A program made the translations under genes and the position numbers. The notes beneath the pieces were generated by a model. The model was given only the letters and a program-made list of their open reading frames with translations. It did not search any database and was not told the origin of the DNA. Shown one piece after another: positions 44,053-52,150 of a DNA stretch of 64,000 nucleotides. The number at the start of each line of letters is the position of its first letter. Positions within the stretch are counted from its first letter, which is position 1. Location: positions 744,001-808,000 of the forward strand of contig NZ_JAGSPA010000001.1 in assembly GCF_019204005.1 (NCBI RefSeq). The letters are read 5' to 3'. Source of the DNA: Pacificimonas pallii (GTDB taxonomy: Bacteria > Pseudomonadota > Alphaproteobacteria > Sphingomonadales > Sphingomonadaceae).

Positions 44053-44916
44053 TCACCATGTGATCCCAAACCGTTGTTTCATGGATTCTGTCTTCGCCCA
44101 CGGACTGCCCGGCAGGAGATCAACCAGTTTAGTAAAGACGCGCCGAAAGGCTACGGCCGTCGCCTCATCGTCAAGTGCCTGCGCTTGTTCCGCGGACAGA
44201 AGCGGTCGCATATCAAGCAACAGTCGGGGGTTCGCCAGCTTCGCAAACATTCGCTCTTGCGCCTGCGCCCGTGAGATGACCTGCTCTGAAAGCCCAAGAT
44301 ATTGAATGAACATTTCTACGACTCTTTCGCACACCAGCCTTTCAAATACGTCGAGCGCATGTGCCAGGTCGTAGAGGTCACGGCCTTTGTCTCGCTGAAG
44401 CAATGCGCGCAATTTTGTCGCCAGCATCTCTTCCTGCGAAAATGTCGGAATCTCGGCTTCGCCCTCAAACCACGGATTTTCAACCCTGTGGACCATAGCG
44501 ATGATCGGGTCGAAAGCCTCGATTTCGCGGGTATTGATCTCCACTTTCAACCGGATGGGCACATCGCTGCCATCTTCGGCATCCGCTTGAAAACGAAACT
44601 TTGGCGCAACCGGACTTTGATCGAATTTTGCAGGTCCGAGCCAAGGTTCCAAGACCACACGCAATCGATCAAGAAGCGGACCTATCGGACCGCTTCTGGT
44701 TCGAACAAGATCTATGTCTTCCGAGTATCTGAGAGCTTTCGGAAAATGGAGCTTGTTCAGCGCAGTCCCACCTCGAAACCTTAGTTCTTCGCGTAAAAAA
44801 TCGTCGCTAAAGATATCGATCAGTGCTCGGCTAATGATCAAATCCTGTTCGATCTGCCTTTGTTCAGCCCACGGCGCGACATTGCTCCAAGCTACGATAT
44901 TTTGTGCTGGTATCAT
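44053..44916 (-). CDS. abiEii: AbiEii-type nucleotidyltransferase toxin
   Basis: 287 residues. Motifs of the AbiEii/DUF1814 minimal nucleotidyltransferase fold are present: RGGTALNKL, YSEDIDLV (the DxD pair), KVEIN and KLRALLQRDKGRDLYDLAHAL. In type IV abortive-infection systems the toxin blocks growth reversibly by modifying tRNA or through GTP-linked chemistry. The gene overlaps abiEi by 4 nt (ATGA), the standard arrangement. Confidence 0.9.
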   Translation of the reverse strand: MIPAQNIVAWSNVAPWAEQRQIEQDLIISRALIDIFSDDFLREELRFRGGTALNKLHFPKALRYSEDIDLVRTRSGPIGPLLDRLRVVLEPWLGPAKFDQSPVAPKFRFQADAEDGSDVPIRLKVEINTREIEAFDPIIAMVHRVENPWFEGEAEIPTFSQEEMLATKLRALLQRDKGRDLYDLAHALDVFERLVCERVVEMFIQYLGLSEQVISRAQAQERMFAKLANPRLLLDMRPLLSAEQAQALDDEATAVAFRRVFTKLVDLLPGSPWAKTESMKQRFGITW

Positions 44917-45740
44917 TCATCGAGCTCCGGATGACGGTGCACAACGACGCGCCATCGATCATCTCTCGCGACGGGTTCAGGCGCAAAGTCCGGATCACGA
45001 GCCTCCTTTCTGTCGAGATCAACCCAACGATAGGATCCACGTGCATCTAGGGTCGCAAACATTCCGTCAGCGGCTGCTTGATATCCAAGCCAATCGAGCA
45101 AATGACCCAAGCGCTGGACGATCGGTTTTTCAAAGCTCTTGGAGAGCGTCGCAAGTTGATCAGCTTCAATCTTTTCGCCGAGATCCGACAAAACGGTCGC
45201 CACATTATCTAGGCCGCCCGAGGCCTGCGGATACCGCAATATATCGAGGGCAGTCAGTGAAGGCGAAGACACTTGCATGCTACCCGTATCGGTTTTTCGA
45301 TGGATAATCCCCTGAGATACGGTCTCTAGTTCTTTGCGGTAATAGAATGTGAGGAGACTGCGGCCAGTTCTGATTTCTGCCATCCGTTTTGAGGTGATGA
45401 CCTGAAATTCCATCACAGCTTGATGCGTGGCACCATGAAGTTCAGCGGCTTTCAGCAAACCGACATAATAGGGTGCCTTCTCATATCGCATCAAAGGATC
45501 AATGAACCAAGACGGCGGCGGAGCACCCCAAGACGCGTATTGCGGGGGTACGATTACGTAGAACCCTTGTCGTGGGCTCAGGAGCGCTTGACGACGCTGA
45601 AGACGGCCTGCCGCATCGAGAAATGCGCCATGCTCTACACCAAGCTCGCTCCGGGCATCGTCAGCAGTGAACACTGTGCGGCCTTTGGAGAGCAGGTTGT
45701 TGACGTAACTGGAAAGCGCTGAGCGCTGATCGTGAACCAT
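44913..45740 (-). CDS. abiEi: AbiEi-type antitoxin/transcriptional repressor
   Basis: 275 residues. An N-terminal winged helix-turn-helix (about 8-60: LLSKGRTVFTADDARSELGV) is followed by the AbiEi antitoxin body (YYVGLLKAAELHGATHQAVM, ITSKRMAEIRTGRSLLTFYYRK, VSSPSLTALDILRYPQASGG). Known members repress their own promoter by binding inverted repeats and silence AbiEii. Two matching palindromes lie directly upstream. Confidence 0.9.
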   Translation of the reverse strand: MVHDQRSALSSYVNNLLSKGRTVFTADDARSELGVEHGAFLDAAGRLQRRQALLSPRQGFYVIVPPQYASWGAPPPSWFIDPLMRYEKAPYYVGLLKAAELHGATHQAVMEFQVITSKRMAEIRTGRSLLTFYYRKELETVSQGIIHRKTDTGSMQVSSPSLTALDILRYPQASGGLDNVATVLSDLGEKIEADQLATLSKSFEKPIVQRLGHLLDWLGYQAAADGMFATLDARGSYRWVDLDRKEARDPDFAPEPVARDDRWRVVVHRHPELDE

Positions 45741-45748
45741 GTTGCTTT

Positions 45749-45829
45749 ATCCGCTTCTAGAGCGGATTTTGCAACATAGTTTGCATTTTCTATGCTATCC
45801 GTTTTGGAAAATCCGCAGTTAGAGCGGAG
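45749..45829. promoter_or_regulatory. Two matching palindromic operators shared by divergent operons
   Basis: ATCCGCTTCTAGAGCGGAT (45749-45767) and ATCCGCAGTTAGAGCGGAG (45811-45829) share the frame TCCGC-N7-GCGGA and are 62 nt apart, about six helical turns. The first is nine nt upstream of abiEi, and the second overlaps the GGAG ribosome binding site of the gene at 45838. This matches the paired operators bound by AbiEi repressors and suggests the repressor controls both directions. Confidence 0.75.
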
Positions 45830-45837
45830 ATTTTGAC

Positions 45838-46758
45838 ATGATTCGAGAAGGATTGGGTATGGGCGTAAAACCAGCTGCACCGACAAAAGTACCGGATGCA
45901 AAGCTGCAGCAGGCCAATTGGGATGACATTCTGGCGCTCAAGGCTGATCTGCTAGGACTGTTTCCGGACGATGGGTTTTTGAAGAAACTCGTCAAGGGCG
46001 TCATGCGTGTCGCCCGAGACAAGAAAAATCCGATCAGAGGAAATCTAGTCGCCAGCGGGCTCCGCGAAGTCACCGGCCACATTTTGCATAGTCTCGCGCC
46101 AGACGACGCCGTGCGAGAGTGTGTTTGGTTTGTACAAGCCAAAGACACCAAGACCGTCACTCGACGTCAAAAGGCACATTACATCGTCCATGCAGGGCTC
46201 CCGGAGGATTTCGTCAAAGACGCGCTCAAGCTTGAAATGACAGACTTCACGAAGCCACTTTTGGATGCCTTCGAAGCGCTGAACAAATCCACTCATGTTC
46301 GCTCTGAGACAATCCTGCGCAAGGGATCTGTGGTCCGCGAAATGATCCTCGAAGTATTCGAAAGCCTTTTGGACCTTCTTCGTGCCGCTGCAGACGGACG
46401 AGAGGAGATTACTCGGGCTACGGCAAGTGTCATGCACAACGCCGTCTTCGAAAATCTGATCTCTGAAACCATCCAGGAACTTGATGAGCTATCGACACAC
46501 ACAACAGTTGACGGGCACTACATCGACACCGTTGAAGTAAGGTCGCTTACGGCGACCAAAATCGAATATGCAATTACCGGGCAGGTCGAGGTCGAACTGC
46601 AATATGGCTCTAGCTCTGATGTGCGCAACGACATCGGATTTCGCCAGGACGACTCTTACCCCTACGATGCCATGATCTCATCAGATCCCGCGAAGCCAAT
46701 GGAGATTCATCCCGACGATGTTGTTCTTCGAGTAGATAACAGCAACTTTTTCGAATGA
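45838..46758 (+). CDS. Unrecognised protein of caspase pair, possibly a pPIWI-associated nuclease family
   Basis: 306 residues, ATG right after GCGGAGATTTTGAC. The first 60 residues are charged, and about 60-210 is helical. The C-terminal 110 residues are a beta-rich domain with VEVRSLTATKIEYAITGQVE and VELQYGSSSDVRNDIG. From memory this end resembles the families named predicted pPIWI-associating nucleases, which occur beside conflict genes. I cannot confirm that here and see no proven nuclease motif. The next gene is a caspase-like protease, and an ATG overlaps this stop (ATGA at 46755-46758). Confidence 0.6.
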   Translation: MIREGLGMGVKPAAPTKVPDAKLQQANWDDILALKADLLGLFPDDGFLKKLVKGVMRVARDKKNPIRGNLVASGLREVTGHILHSLAPDDAVRECVWFVQAKDTKTVTRRQKAHYIVHAGLPEDFVKDALKLEMTDFTKPLLDAFEALNKSTHVRSETILRKGSVVREMILEVFESLLDLLRAAADGREEITRATASVMHNAVFENLISETIQELDELSTHTTVDGHYIDTVEVRSLTATKIEYAITGQVEVELQYGSSSDVRNDIGFRQDDSYPYDAMISSDPAKPMEIHPDDVVLRVDNSNFFE

Positions 46759-46824
46759 CCAAGAAACCCAAAAAAAACAGATGTCTCAGAAGAGCCTTCA
46801 AGCCTGCTCTCCAGCGGTGGCCAC

Positions 46825-48321
46825 GTGACCGCCATCATCATCGCCATTGAAGACTATCAGTCGGGAAGAAACGGCCAGATCCCAAGCGTCGATTATGCCA
46901 AAGCCGACGCGGAAGCCTTCTCGGCGGCGCTCGATCAAATGTTCCCCGATAACGACATACACCGCATCGAACTGATTGATAGCGCGGCAACAAGTATGAA
47001 CGTTCAGGATGGGGTCAAAGAAGGAATCCACGCGACAGGACCGGACGACCTTCTGATCTTCTATTATGCTGGGCACGGCTTCCACAACGGAACTTCGAAC
47101 CTGATCACCGTCTGGGACAGCAACGGTCACAATCTGTCAGGAACCTCTCTCAACCTGCGCGCGCTACTCTTCGACCCTGTTGAAAAAAGCCCGTGCCAAC
47201 GACTCCTGGCATTCATTGATGCCCGTGCCGAAGATCTTGAAGACCAGTTTAGCAGCCGTAGCGTGGTTTCGAATATGAGCGAAATTGAATTCAAAGAATT
47301 CGTGAAGGTTGACCAATATGTGGGTATCTTTCTCTCCTGCACGCCAGGACAAAAGTCCTATGGCCATGCCGGGCTTGGCCACGGGGTTTGGTCTTACCAC
47401 CTGGTGCAAGCGCTAAGTGGTAAAGCGCCAGATGCGATTGACGCATACTCCGTTATTACCGACGCCTCGCTCCGAGATTATCTAGGCACTTCGGTCCGCC
47501 GATACGTCACGAAAAATATGTCAACGGCAGCACAGCAGACCCCACTCGCACGCATGTCAGCAACAAACCGCTTCGCGATATGCCATGTAAAAGAGGACGA
47601 CGAACCGGTCGCACCGGAGAATGACTTCACCGGCTTATCTTTCAAACCGGACACCACGTATTTCAGCCACATTGAAACACGCAGCTATGACAGACTGCCG
47701 GGGTTCTCCCGCTCAAAGAAACACTTCGTGCCCGATAACGTGAATGCAAGCAGTGCAGAATTTGCGCGCAGCCTACTTGAAGAAGAGATCGCCGAAGAAA
47801 TCGAGGACTACTACAAAGAGGCCAAACGCGTCTTTCGGCTGCGTCGGGATGATATCGGAACCGGTGACGACACATTGGACACCGATTATTTCCGTTTCTG
47901 GATCGAGGTCAGGCAAACACCGGACGACCCTGCGGAAATCCAGATCATGCGCTGTTTGTCAGTGCGCAACGACTCCGAGGAAAACCTTCAGGACATCGAC
48001 GAGATTTTTGGCATCACGTTCGATCGCGTTGTCTGCCGTATTCGTGGACGCGGTCCAGATTTCGACTCAGTTGTTCGACGTCTCGAAGACGTTGAAATAG
48101 AGTATGGTGGAACGCTGGAAGAATCTGAGCGAAAACAGCGAGTAACATACTACTTTCCGGAAAAGGGTCGACTGGAGTTTGATCTAGCTGACGGGCGTAT
48201 AAGCATATGCGCCGAGCGAAAATCCGGCTTCTTGGACATATTGGAGTTGGCGACGCCGGTTGCGCTAGGCGCCCCGCAAGAACCCATCAAATATCTCTCA
48301 GACGACTCCCAACGTGTTTGA
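46825..48321 (+). CDS. Caspase-like (C14) protease with long C-terminal region
   Basis: 498 residues as read from the GTG at 46825. The caspase fold (1-255) opens with AIIIAIEDYQ. The histidine is in YYAGHGFH (H84), and the nucleophile is probably C172 in FLSCTPGQKSYG, followed by GVWSYHLVQALSG. Residues 270-498 are unassigned. The GTG has no clear ribosome binding site. A better start, ATG 46755, overlaps the previous stop but reaches this frame only if one A is lost from a run of eight at 46770-46777. The true N-terminus would then include MTKKPKKTDVSEEPSS. So the start is uncertain: it may reflect a frameshift, an indel or programmed slippage. Confidence 0.8.
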   Translation: MTAIIIAIEDYQSGRNGQIPSVDYAKADAEAFSAALDQMFPDNDIHRIELIDSAATSMNVQDGVKEGIHATGPDDLLIFYYAGHGFHNGTSNLITVWDSNGHNLSGTSLNLRALLFDPVEKSPCQRLLAFIDARAEDLEDQFSSRSVVSNMSEIEFKEFVKVDQYVGIFLSCTPGQKSYGHAGLGHGVWSYHLVQALSGKAPDAIDAYSVITDASLRDYLGTSVRRYVTKNMSTAAQQTPLARMSATNRFAICHVKEDDEPVAPENDFTGLSFKPDTTYFSHIETRSYDRLPGFSRSKKHFVPDNVNASSAEFARSLLEEEIAEEIEDYYKEAKRVFRLRRDDIGTGDDTLDTDYFRFWIEVRQTPDDPAEIQIMRCLSVRNDSEENLQDIDEIFGITFDRVVCRIRGRGPDFDSVVRRLEDVEIEYGGTLEESERKQRVTYYFPEKGRLEFDLADGRISICAERKSGFLDILELATPVALGAPQEPIKYLSDDSQRV

Positions 48322-48489
48322 GGGATAGCAAACCAGCGAGCACTCAGGCTTCTGACGCTTTCGTTTGTCCCAAATCCTGTCTTTGAAAGTCTCTACGCAA
48401 GTTGGGTTTGACCATGAGGGGAAAGCCTTCCCCTGCGGTCGAGCCTGTAGTCTCGCCCGACCCCTTCTGCGGGCAGACCCCGCAACGCC

Positions 48490-48579
48490 TCCCTTAGAGT
48501 GAGAGGCCTGCGGCTATCGCCGTGACGGGTTTGGAGGTCGAGAGAGAGGCTCTCAGACCGCCCGTCATGGAGAACAGCC
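48490..48579 (+). promoter_or_regulatory. Structured leader, copy 1, before the DUF932 gene
   Basis: CTCCCTTAGAG at 48490 starts a stretch that recurs before the ParB gene. Its core CGTGACGGGTTTGGAGGTC (48521-48539) is followed by a hairpin. Outer stem GACGGG/CCCGTC encloses GGTC/GACC, which encloses GAGAG/CTCTC. GGAGAAC and the start ATG follow immediately. It is likely an RNA element in the 5' untranslated region that controls translation or a protein-binding site. Confidence 0.7.
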
Positions 48580-49773
48580 ATGACAGCGATTGAGATCATG
48601 AACGGACGCCCAGAGAGCGGCGGCTACAAGGTGGATGTGTCCCGCGGCGGGCATAACGGGCGGGTATCGTCCGAGTGGTTTTCCCGGCCCGACGACGAGA
48701 AATATCTCTCTCTTTCGGAGCTCTATGCTTCGGTGAAGGGCCGCGCCGAGCAGAGCAAGACGCGGACGGTCGAGAGCGCGGCGATCCGTGTCGAGGCCCA
48801 TCGTGACGATCCTTCGAGCCTCGCGCTCGTCCTGCCCGACGCCGAGGCGCTGGTCGCGCCAACCCATTGGAGCTTCGGCCAACTTGCGAGCCTCGTGGGC
48901 GCACCGGCGGCATATCTGCGTCAACTCCCGGCACCGCTCGCGGGCATCAACCTGCAATATGGCCTGACCAACCACCGCGCCGAACAGGTGAAGACCATGG
49001 AAGTCGCCAACGGCCGCACCGAGCTCCGCGCCGTCACTGGCCCGGACTATGGCCGCATCTACGACCATGAACTGGTCTCCGCCGTGCAGCGCATCGCGGG
49101 CGACGGCGTTGGCGACACACGCTGGAAAGTGCCGGGCGTGCTCAACTGGTCGAGCGGCGTCTACAATCCGATGGTCGACATCACCAAGGACACCACAACG
49201 CTCTACGCCTCCGATCGCGACGTCTTCCTGTTCCTGGTCGACGACCTGAATCCGATCGAGGCCGGTACGCTACCCGACGGCTCACCCGATCTCTTCTTCC
49301 GCGGCTTCTACTGTTGGAACTCGGAGGTCGGCGCGAAGACGCTCGGCATCGCAAGCTTCTATCTGCGCGCTGTCTGCCAGAACCGCAATCTCTGGGGCGT
49401 CGAGGACTTCCAGGAGATTTCGATCCGGCACTCGAAATACGCCGCCAACCGGTTTGCCCACGAGGCGGCGCCGGCGTTGGCTAACTTCGCAGACTCCTCG
49501 CCGCAGCCCTTTGTCCAGGGCATCCGATCCGCACGCGAGCGGATCGTAGCGCGCAGCGACGAGGACCGTACTGACTTCCTGCGCAAACACGGTTTCTCGA
49601 AGGCGGAAACCGGCAAGATCGTCGAAACCGTCCTCGCTGAGGAAGGACGCCCGCCCGAAAGTGTGTTCGAGTTCGTTCAGGGCATCACCGCCGTTGCCAG
49701 GTCCAAGCCGCAGCAGGACGCGCGCCTCACCATGGAGACCCGCGCTAAAAAGTTGCTGGAAATGGCCGCCTAA
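48580..49773 (+). CDS. DUF932-family ICE/plasmid protein
   Basis: 397 residues with ATG at 48580 behind GGAGAAC. It carries DUF932 signatures: VAPTHWSFGQLASLVGAPAA, LRAVTGPDYGRIYDHELV, FRGFYCWNSEVGAKTLGIAS and VCQNRNLWG. The family is common on plasmids, phages and ICEs, and its biochemical role is not established. It is the first gene of the conserved ICE core. The same leader precedes the ParB-like gene, suggesting shared control. Confidence 0.88.
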   Translation: MTAIEIMNGRPESGGYKVDVSRGGHNGRVSSEWFSRPDDEKYLSLSELYASVKGRAEQSKTRTVESAAIRVEAHRDDPSSLALVLPDAEALVAPTHWSFGQLASLVGAPAAYLRQLPAPLAGINLQYGLTNHRAEQVKTMEVANGRTELRAVTGPDYGRIYDHELVSAVQRIAGDGVGDTRWKVPGVLNWSSGVYNPMVDITKDTTTLYASDRDVFLFLVDDLNPIEAGTLPDGSPDLFFRGFYCWNSEVGAKTLGIASFYLRAVCQNRNLWGVEDFQEISIRHSKYAANRFAHEAAPALANFADSSPQPFVQGIRSARERIVARSDEDRTDFLRKHGFSKAETGKIVETVLAEEGRPPESVFEFVQGITAVARSKPQQDARLTMETRAKKLLEMAA

Positions 49774-49811
49774 GCCGCGCGTTCCTTCCCAAACCCTCCG
49801 TCCACGGTCCA

Positions 49812-49902
49812 TCTCCCTTCAGAGGAAGAGGTGGGCCGTGGTTTTCGTGACGGGTTTGGAGGTCAGAGAGAGTCTCGTGGCCGCCCGTCGCGGAGAACTC
49901 CC
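49812..49902 (+). promoter_or_regulatory. Structured leader, copy 2, before the ParB-like gene
   Basis: CTCCCTTCAGAG at 49812 begins the second copy. The 19-nt core CGTGACGGGTTTGGAGGTC (49846-49864) is identical to copy 1. The outer stem GACGGG/CCCGTC is kept, while the inner pair is GGTC/GGCC, which still pairs through a G-U. Sequence differences fall mainly in loops or keep pairing. The ribosome binding site GGAGAAC and ATG follow at the same distance. Confidence 0.7.
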
Positions 49903-51954
49903 ATGACAAAGTCCAAGAAAATCACCCTCAGCGCCTCGCGCGACATCCCCTTCAACAATCTGGTGCTGAGCCAGTCCAATGTCCGGAAGGTCAAGGCCGG
50001 CGTCTCAATCGAGGAACTGGCCGAGGACATCGCCCGGCGCACGCTCCTGTCGTCGATCACGGTCCGGCCCGTGCTTGACGATGATGGCGCGGAAACCGGC
50101 ATGTTCGAGATTCCGGCAGGCGGGCGCCGCTACCGCGCGCTCGAACTGCTCGTGAAGCAGCGTCGCCTCAACAAGACGGCGCCGGTGCCCTGCATCGTGC
50201 GCATCGATGGTCTGGCGGAAGAGGACAGCCTCGCCGAGAACATCCAGCGCGCGCCGCTGCATCCGCTCGACCAGTTTCGCGCCTTCCAGGCAATGCGCGA
50301 GAAGGGCAAGTCGGAAGAAGAGATCGCCGCGGCCTTCTTCGTCTCGGTCAACGTGGTCAAGCAGCGCCTCAAGCTGGCCGCCGTCTCGGCGACACTGCTC
50401 GACGCCTATGCCGAGGAAGAGATGACGCTCGACCAGCTCATGGCGTTCACGGTCAATCCCGACCACGAACGCCAGGAACAGGTCTGGGATGCGCTGAAGC
50501 AGCACTATTCGAAGCAGCCTTTCGAAATCCGCCGCATGCTGACCGAAGGCGCCGTGCGCGCCTCCGACCGGCGGGCGCAATTCGTCGGGCTCGACAATTA
50601 TGTCGAAGCCGGAGGCGAAGTGCTGCGCGATCTCTTCCAGACCGACGATGGCGGCTGGCTGCAAGATGCGGCCCTGCTCGAGACCATGGTCACCGAGAAG
50701 CTGAACGAAGAAGCCGAGGCCATACGCGCCGAAGGCTGGCACTGGATCGAGGTCGCGACCGATTTTCCCTACGGCCACACCTACGACCTGCGGCGCATTC
50801 GCGGCGAAGCCGAGCGGATGAGCGATGAGGAAGACGCGACCTACGCCGCACTCAAGGCCGAATATGACAAACTCGAAGAGGAGTATGCCGAAGCAGACGA
50901 GCTTCCCGAGGAGGTCGACGAACGGCTCGGCGAGATCGAGACGGCCATGGAAGCTCTCCAGAATCGTCCGATCCGGTTCGAGCCGGAGGACTACGCCATC
51001 GCGGGCGCCTTCGTCAGTATCGACGGCTCTGGTCGTCTGCGCGTCGAGCGCGGCTATGTCCGGCCCGAGGACGAACCCGCTATTGAGTGCGATGACGGTT
51101 CCGAAGGCGATGAAGTCCATCCGAACACGGATGATGAAGCCGTAGATGGCGTTGGCCAGGCCACCGATCTGGATGAGGAAGAGGACGATGACGGCACCAA
51201 GCCGCTGTCGGATCGTCTTGTCTGCGATCTGACCGTCCACCGCACGATGGCGCTGCGCAACGCGTTGGCCAATGATCCGCAACTGGCGATGCTCGCCTGC
51301 CTGCACGCGATGGTGCTGCAGCTCTTCTACCATTACGGCCAGGACAGCTGCATCGAGATCACACCGAAAAGCATGCAGTTCGGCGCGCAGGCCGAAGGTC
51401 TTGCAGACATGCCCTACGTGCAGTCGATCGATCTCGGTATCGAGACCTGGGCGAGCAATCTGCCGAAGGAACCCGAAGAGCTTTGGGACGCGCTGATCGA
51501 ATGGGACAGCGACAGCCGGGACGCACTCTTCGCGCACTGCGTGGCGATGACGGTCAATGCGGTGCAGGAACCGCACTATCGCAAGCCGCGCCAGATCGCC
51601 CATGCGGACGGGCTAGCCGCCACGCTGGGCCTCGATATGGCGAAGGCAGGCTGGTCGCCGACCGCGCAGAGCTATCTGGGCCGCGCGACCAAGGCGCAGA
51701 TCGCCGCCGCAGTGCGCGAAGCGAAGGGCGACAAGGACGCCGACCGGATCGCCGGGTTCAAGAAGCCAGACATGGTCGAAGCCGCCGAGGAACTACTAGC
51801 GGGTACGGGCTGGCTGCCTGAGCCGTTGCGCACGCCGCCGCTGATCGAACAGCCCGATGAACCGGAGTTCGAGATCGTCGACGAGAACTTGTCGGCGCAC
51901 GGCGATGAAAGCGAACCGGGCGAACATCAGACGGCCCTCGAAGCCGCCGAGTGA
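49903..51954 (+). CDS. ParB/RepB-like partition or regulatory protein
   Basis: 683 residues from the ATG at 49903. A ParB N-domain covers about 12-105 (DIPFNNLVLSQSNVRKV, VRPVLDDDG, IPAGGRRYRALELL, DSLAENIQRAPLHPLDQFRA). A helix-turn-helix follows at about 125-165 (KSEEEIAAAFFVSVNVVKQRL). The long C-terminal part includes an acidic low-complexity stretch near 400-430 (DLDEEEDDDG). Such long ParB-like proteins are typical of sphingomonad and rhizobial ICEs and plasmids. No adjacent parA is present, so a regulatory or nuclease role is as likely as partition. Confidence 0.88.
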   Translation: MTKSKKITLSASRDIPFNNLVLSQSNVRKVKAGVSIEELAEDIARRTLLSSITVRPVLDDDGAETGMFEIPAGGRRYRALELLVKQRRLNKTAPVPCIVRIDGLAEEDSLAENIQRAPLHPLDQFRAFQAMREKGKSEEEIAAAFFVSVNVVKQRLKLAAVSATLLDAYAEEEMTLDQLMAFTVNPDHERQEQVWDALKQHYSKQPFEIRRMLTEGAVRASDRRAQFVGLDNYVEAGGEVLRDLFQTDDGGWLQDAALLETMVTEKLNEEAEAIRAEGWHWIEVATDFPYGHTYDLRRIRGEAERMSDEEDATYAALKAEYDKLEEEYAEADELPEEVDERLGEIETAMEALQNRPIRFEPEDYAIAGAFVSIDGSGRLRVERGYVRPEDEPAIECDDGSEGDEVHPNTDDEAVDGVGQATDLDEEEDDDGTKPLSDRLVCDLTVHRTMALRNALANDPQLAMLACLHAMVLQLFYHYGQDSCIEITPKSMQFGAQAEGLADMPYVQSIDLGIETWASNLPKEPEELWDALIEWDSDSRDALFAHCVAMTVNAVQEPHYRKPRQIAHADGLAATLGLDMAKAGWSPTAQSYLGRATKAQIAAAVREAKGDKDADRIAGFKKPDMVEAAEELLAGTGWLPEPLRTPPLIEQPDEPEFEIVDENLSAHGDESEPGEHQTALEAAE

Positions 51955-52094
51955 TCGTACAAAGACTGGCGAACGGCGGCTGACGGTCGATGGCCGACAC
52001 GCCGTCGCCAACTCAATATGGACAGGTCGCGGAAGCCTTCCCCACTGCGGCTGTGTCGCGAGAGAGGGCGTCCCCCTGGCTCCCTCGCAACCGG

Positions 52095-52124
52095 AGGGCT
52101 CGTCGGAAACGGCGGGCCCTTTTT
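52095..52124 (+). terminator. Rho-independent terminator
   Basis: GGGCTCGTC (52096-52104) pairs with GGCGGGCCC (52111-52119, two G-U pairs) around GGAAAC, and TTTTT follows. It lies between the ParB-like and Toprim genes. The rest of the 196-nt gap shows another possible hairpin (GCGAG...CCCTCGC). Confidence 0.75.
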
Positions 52125-52150
52125 CGTAGCGATAAGACGAAGAGGCATGC

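Noticed and set aside
50005-51603. Open frame of 532 codons opposite the ParB-like gene
   Set aside because: Shadow of the codon-biased ParB gene; no motifs, no start signals.
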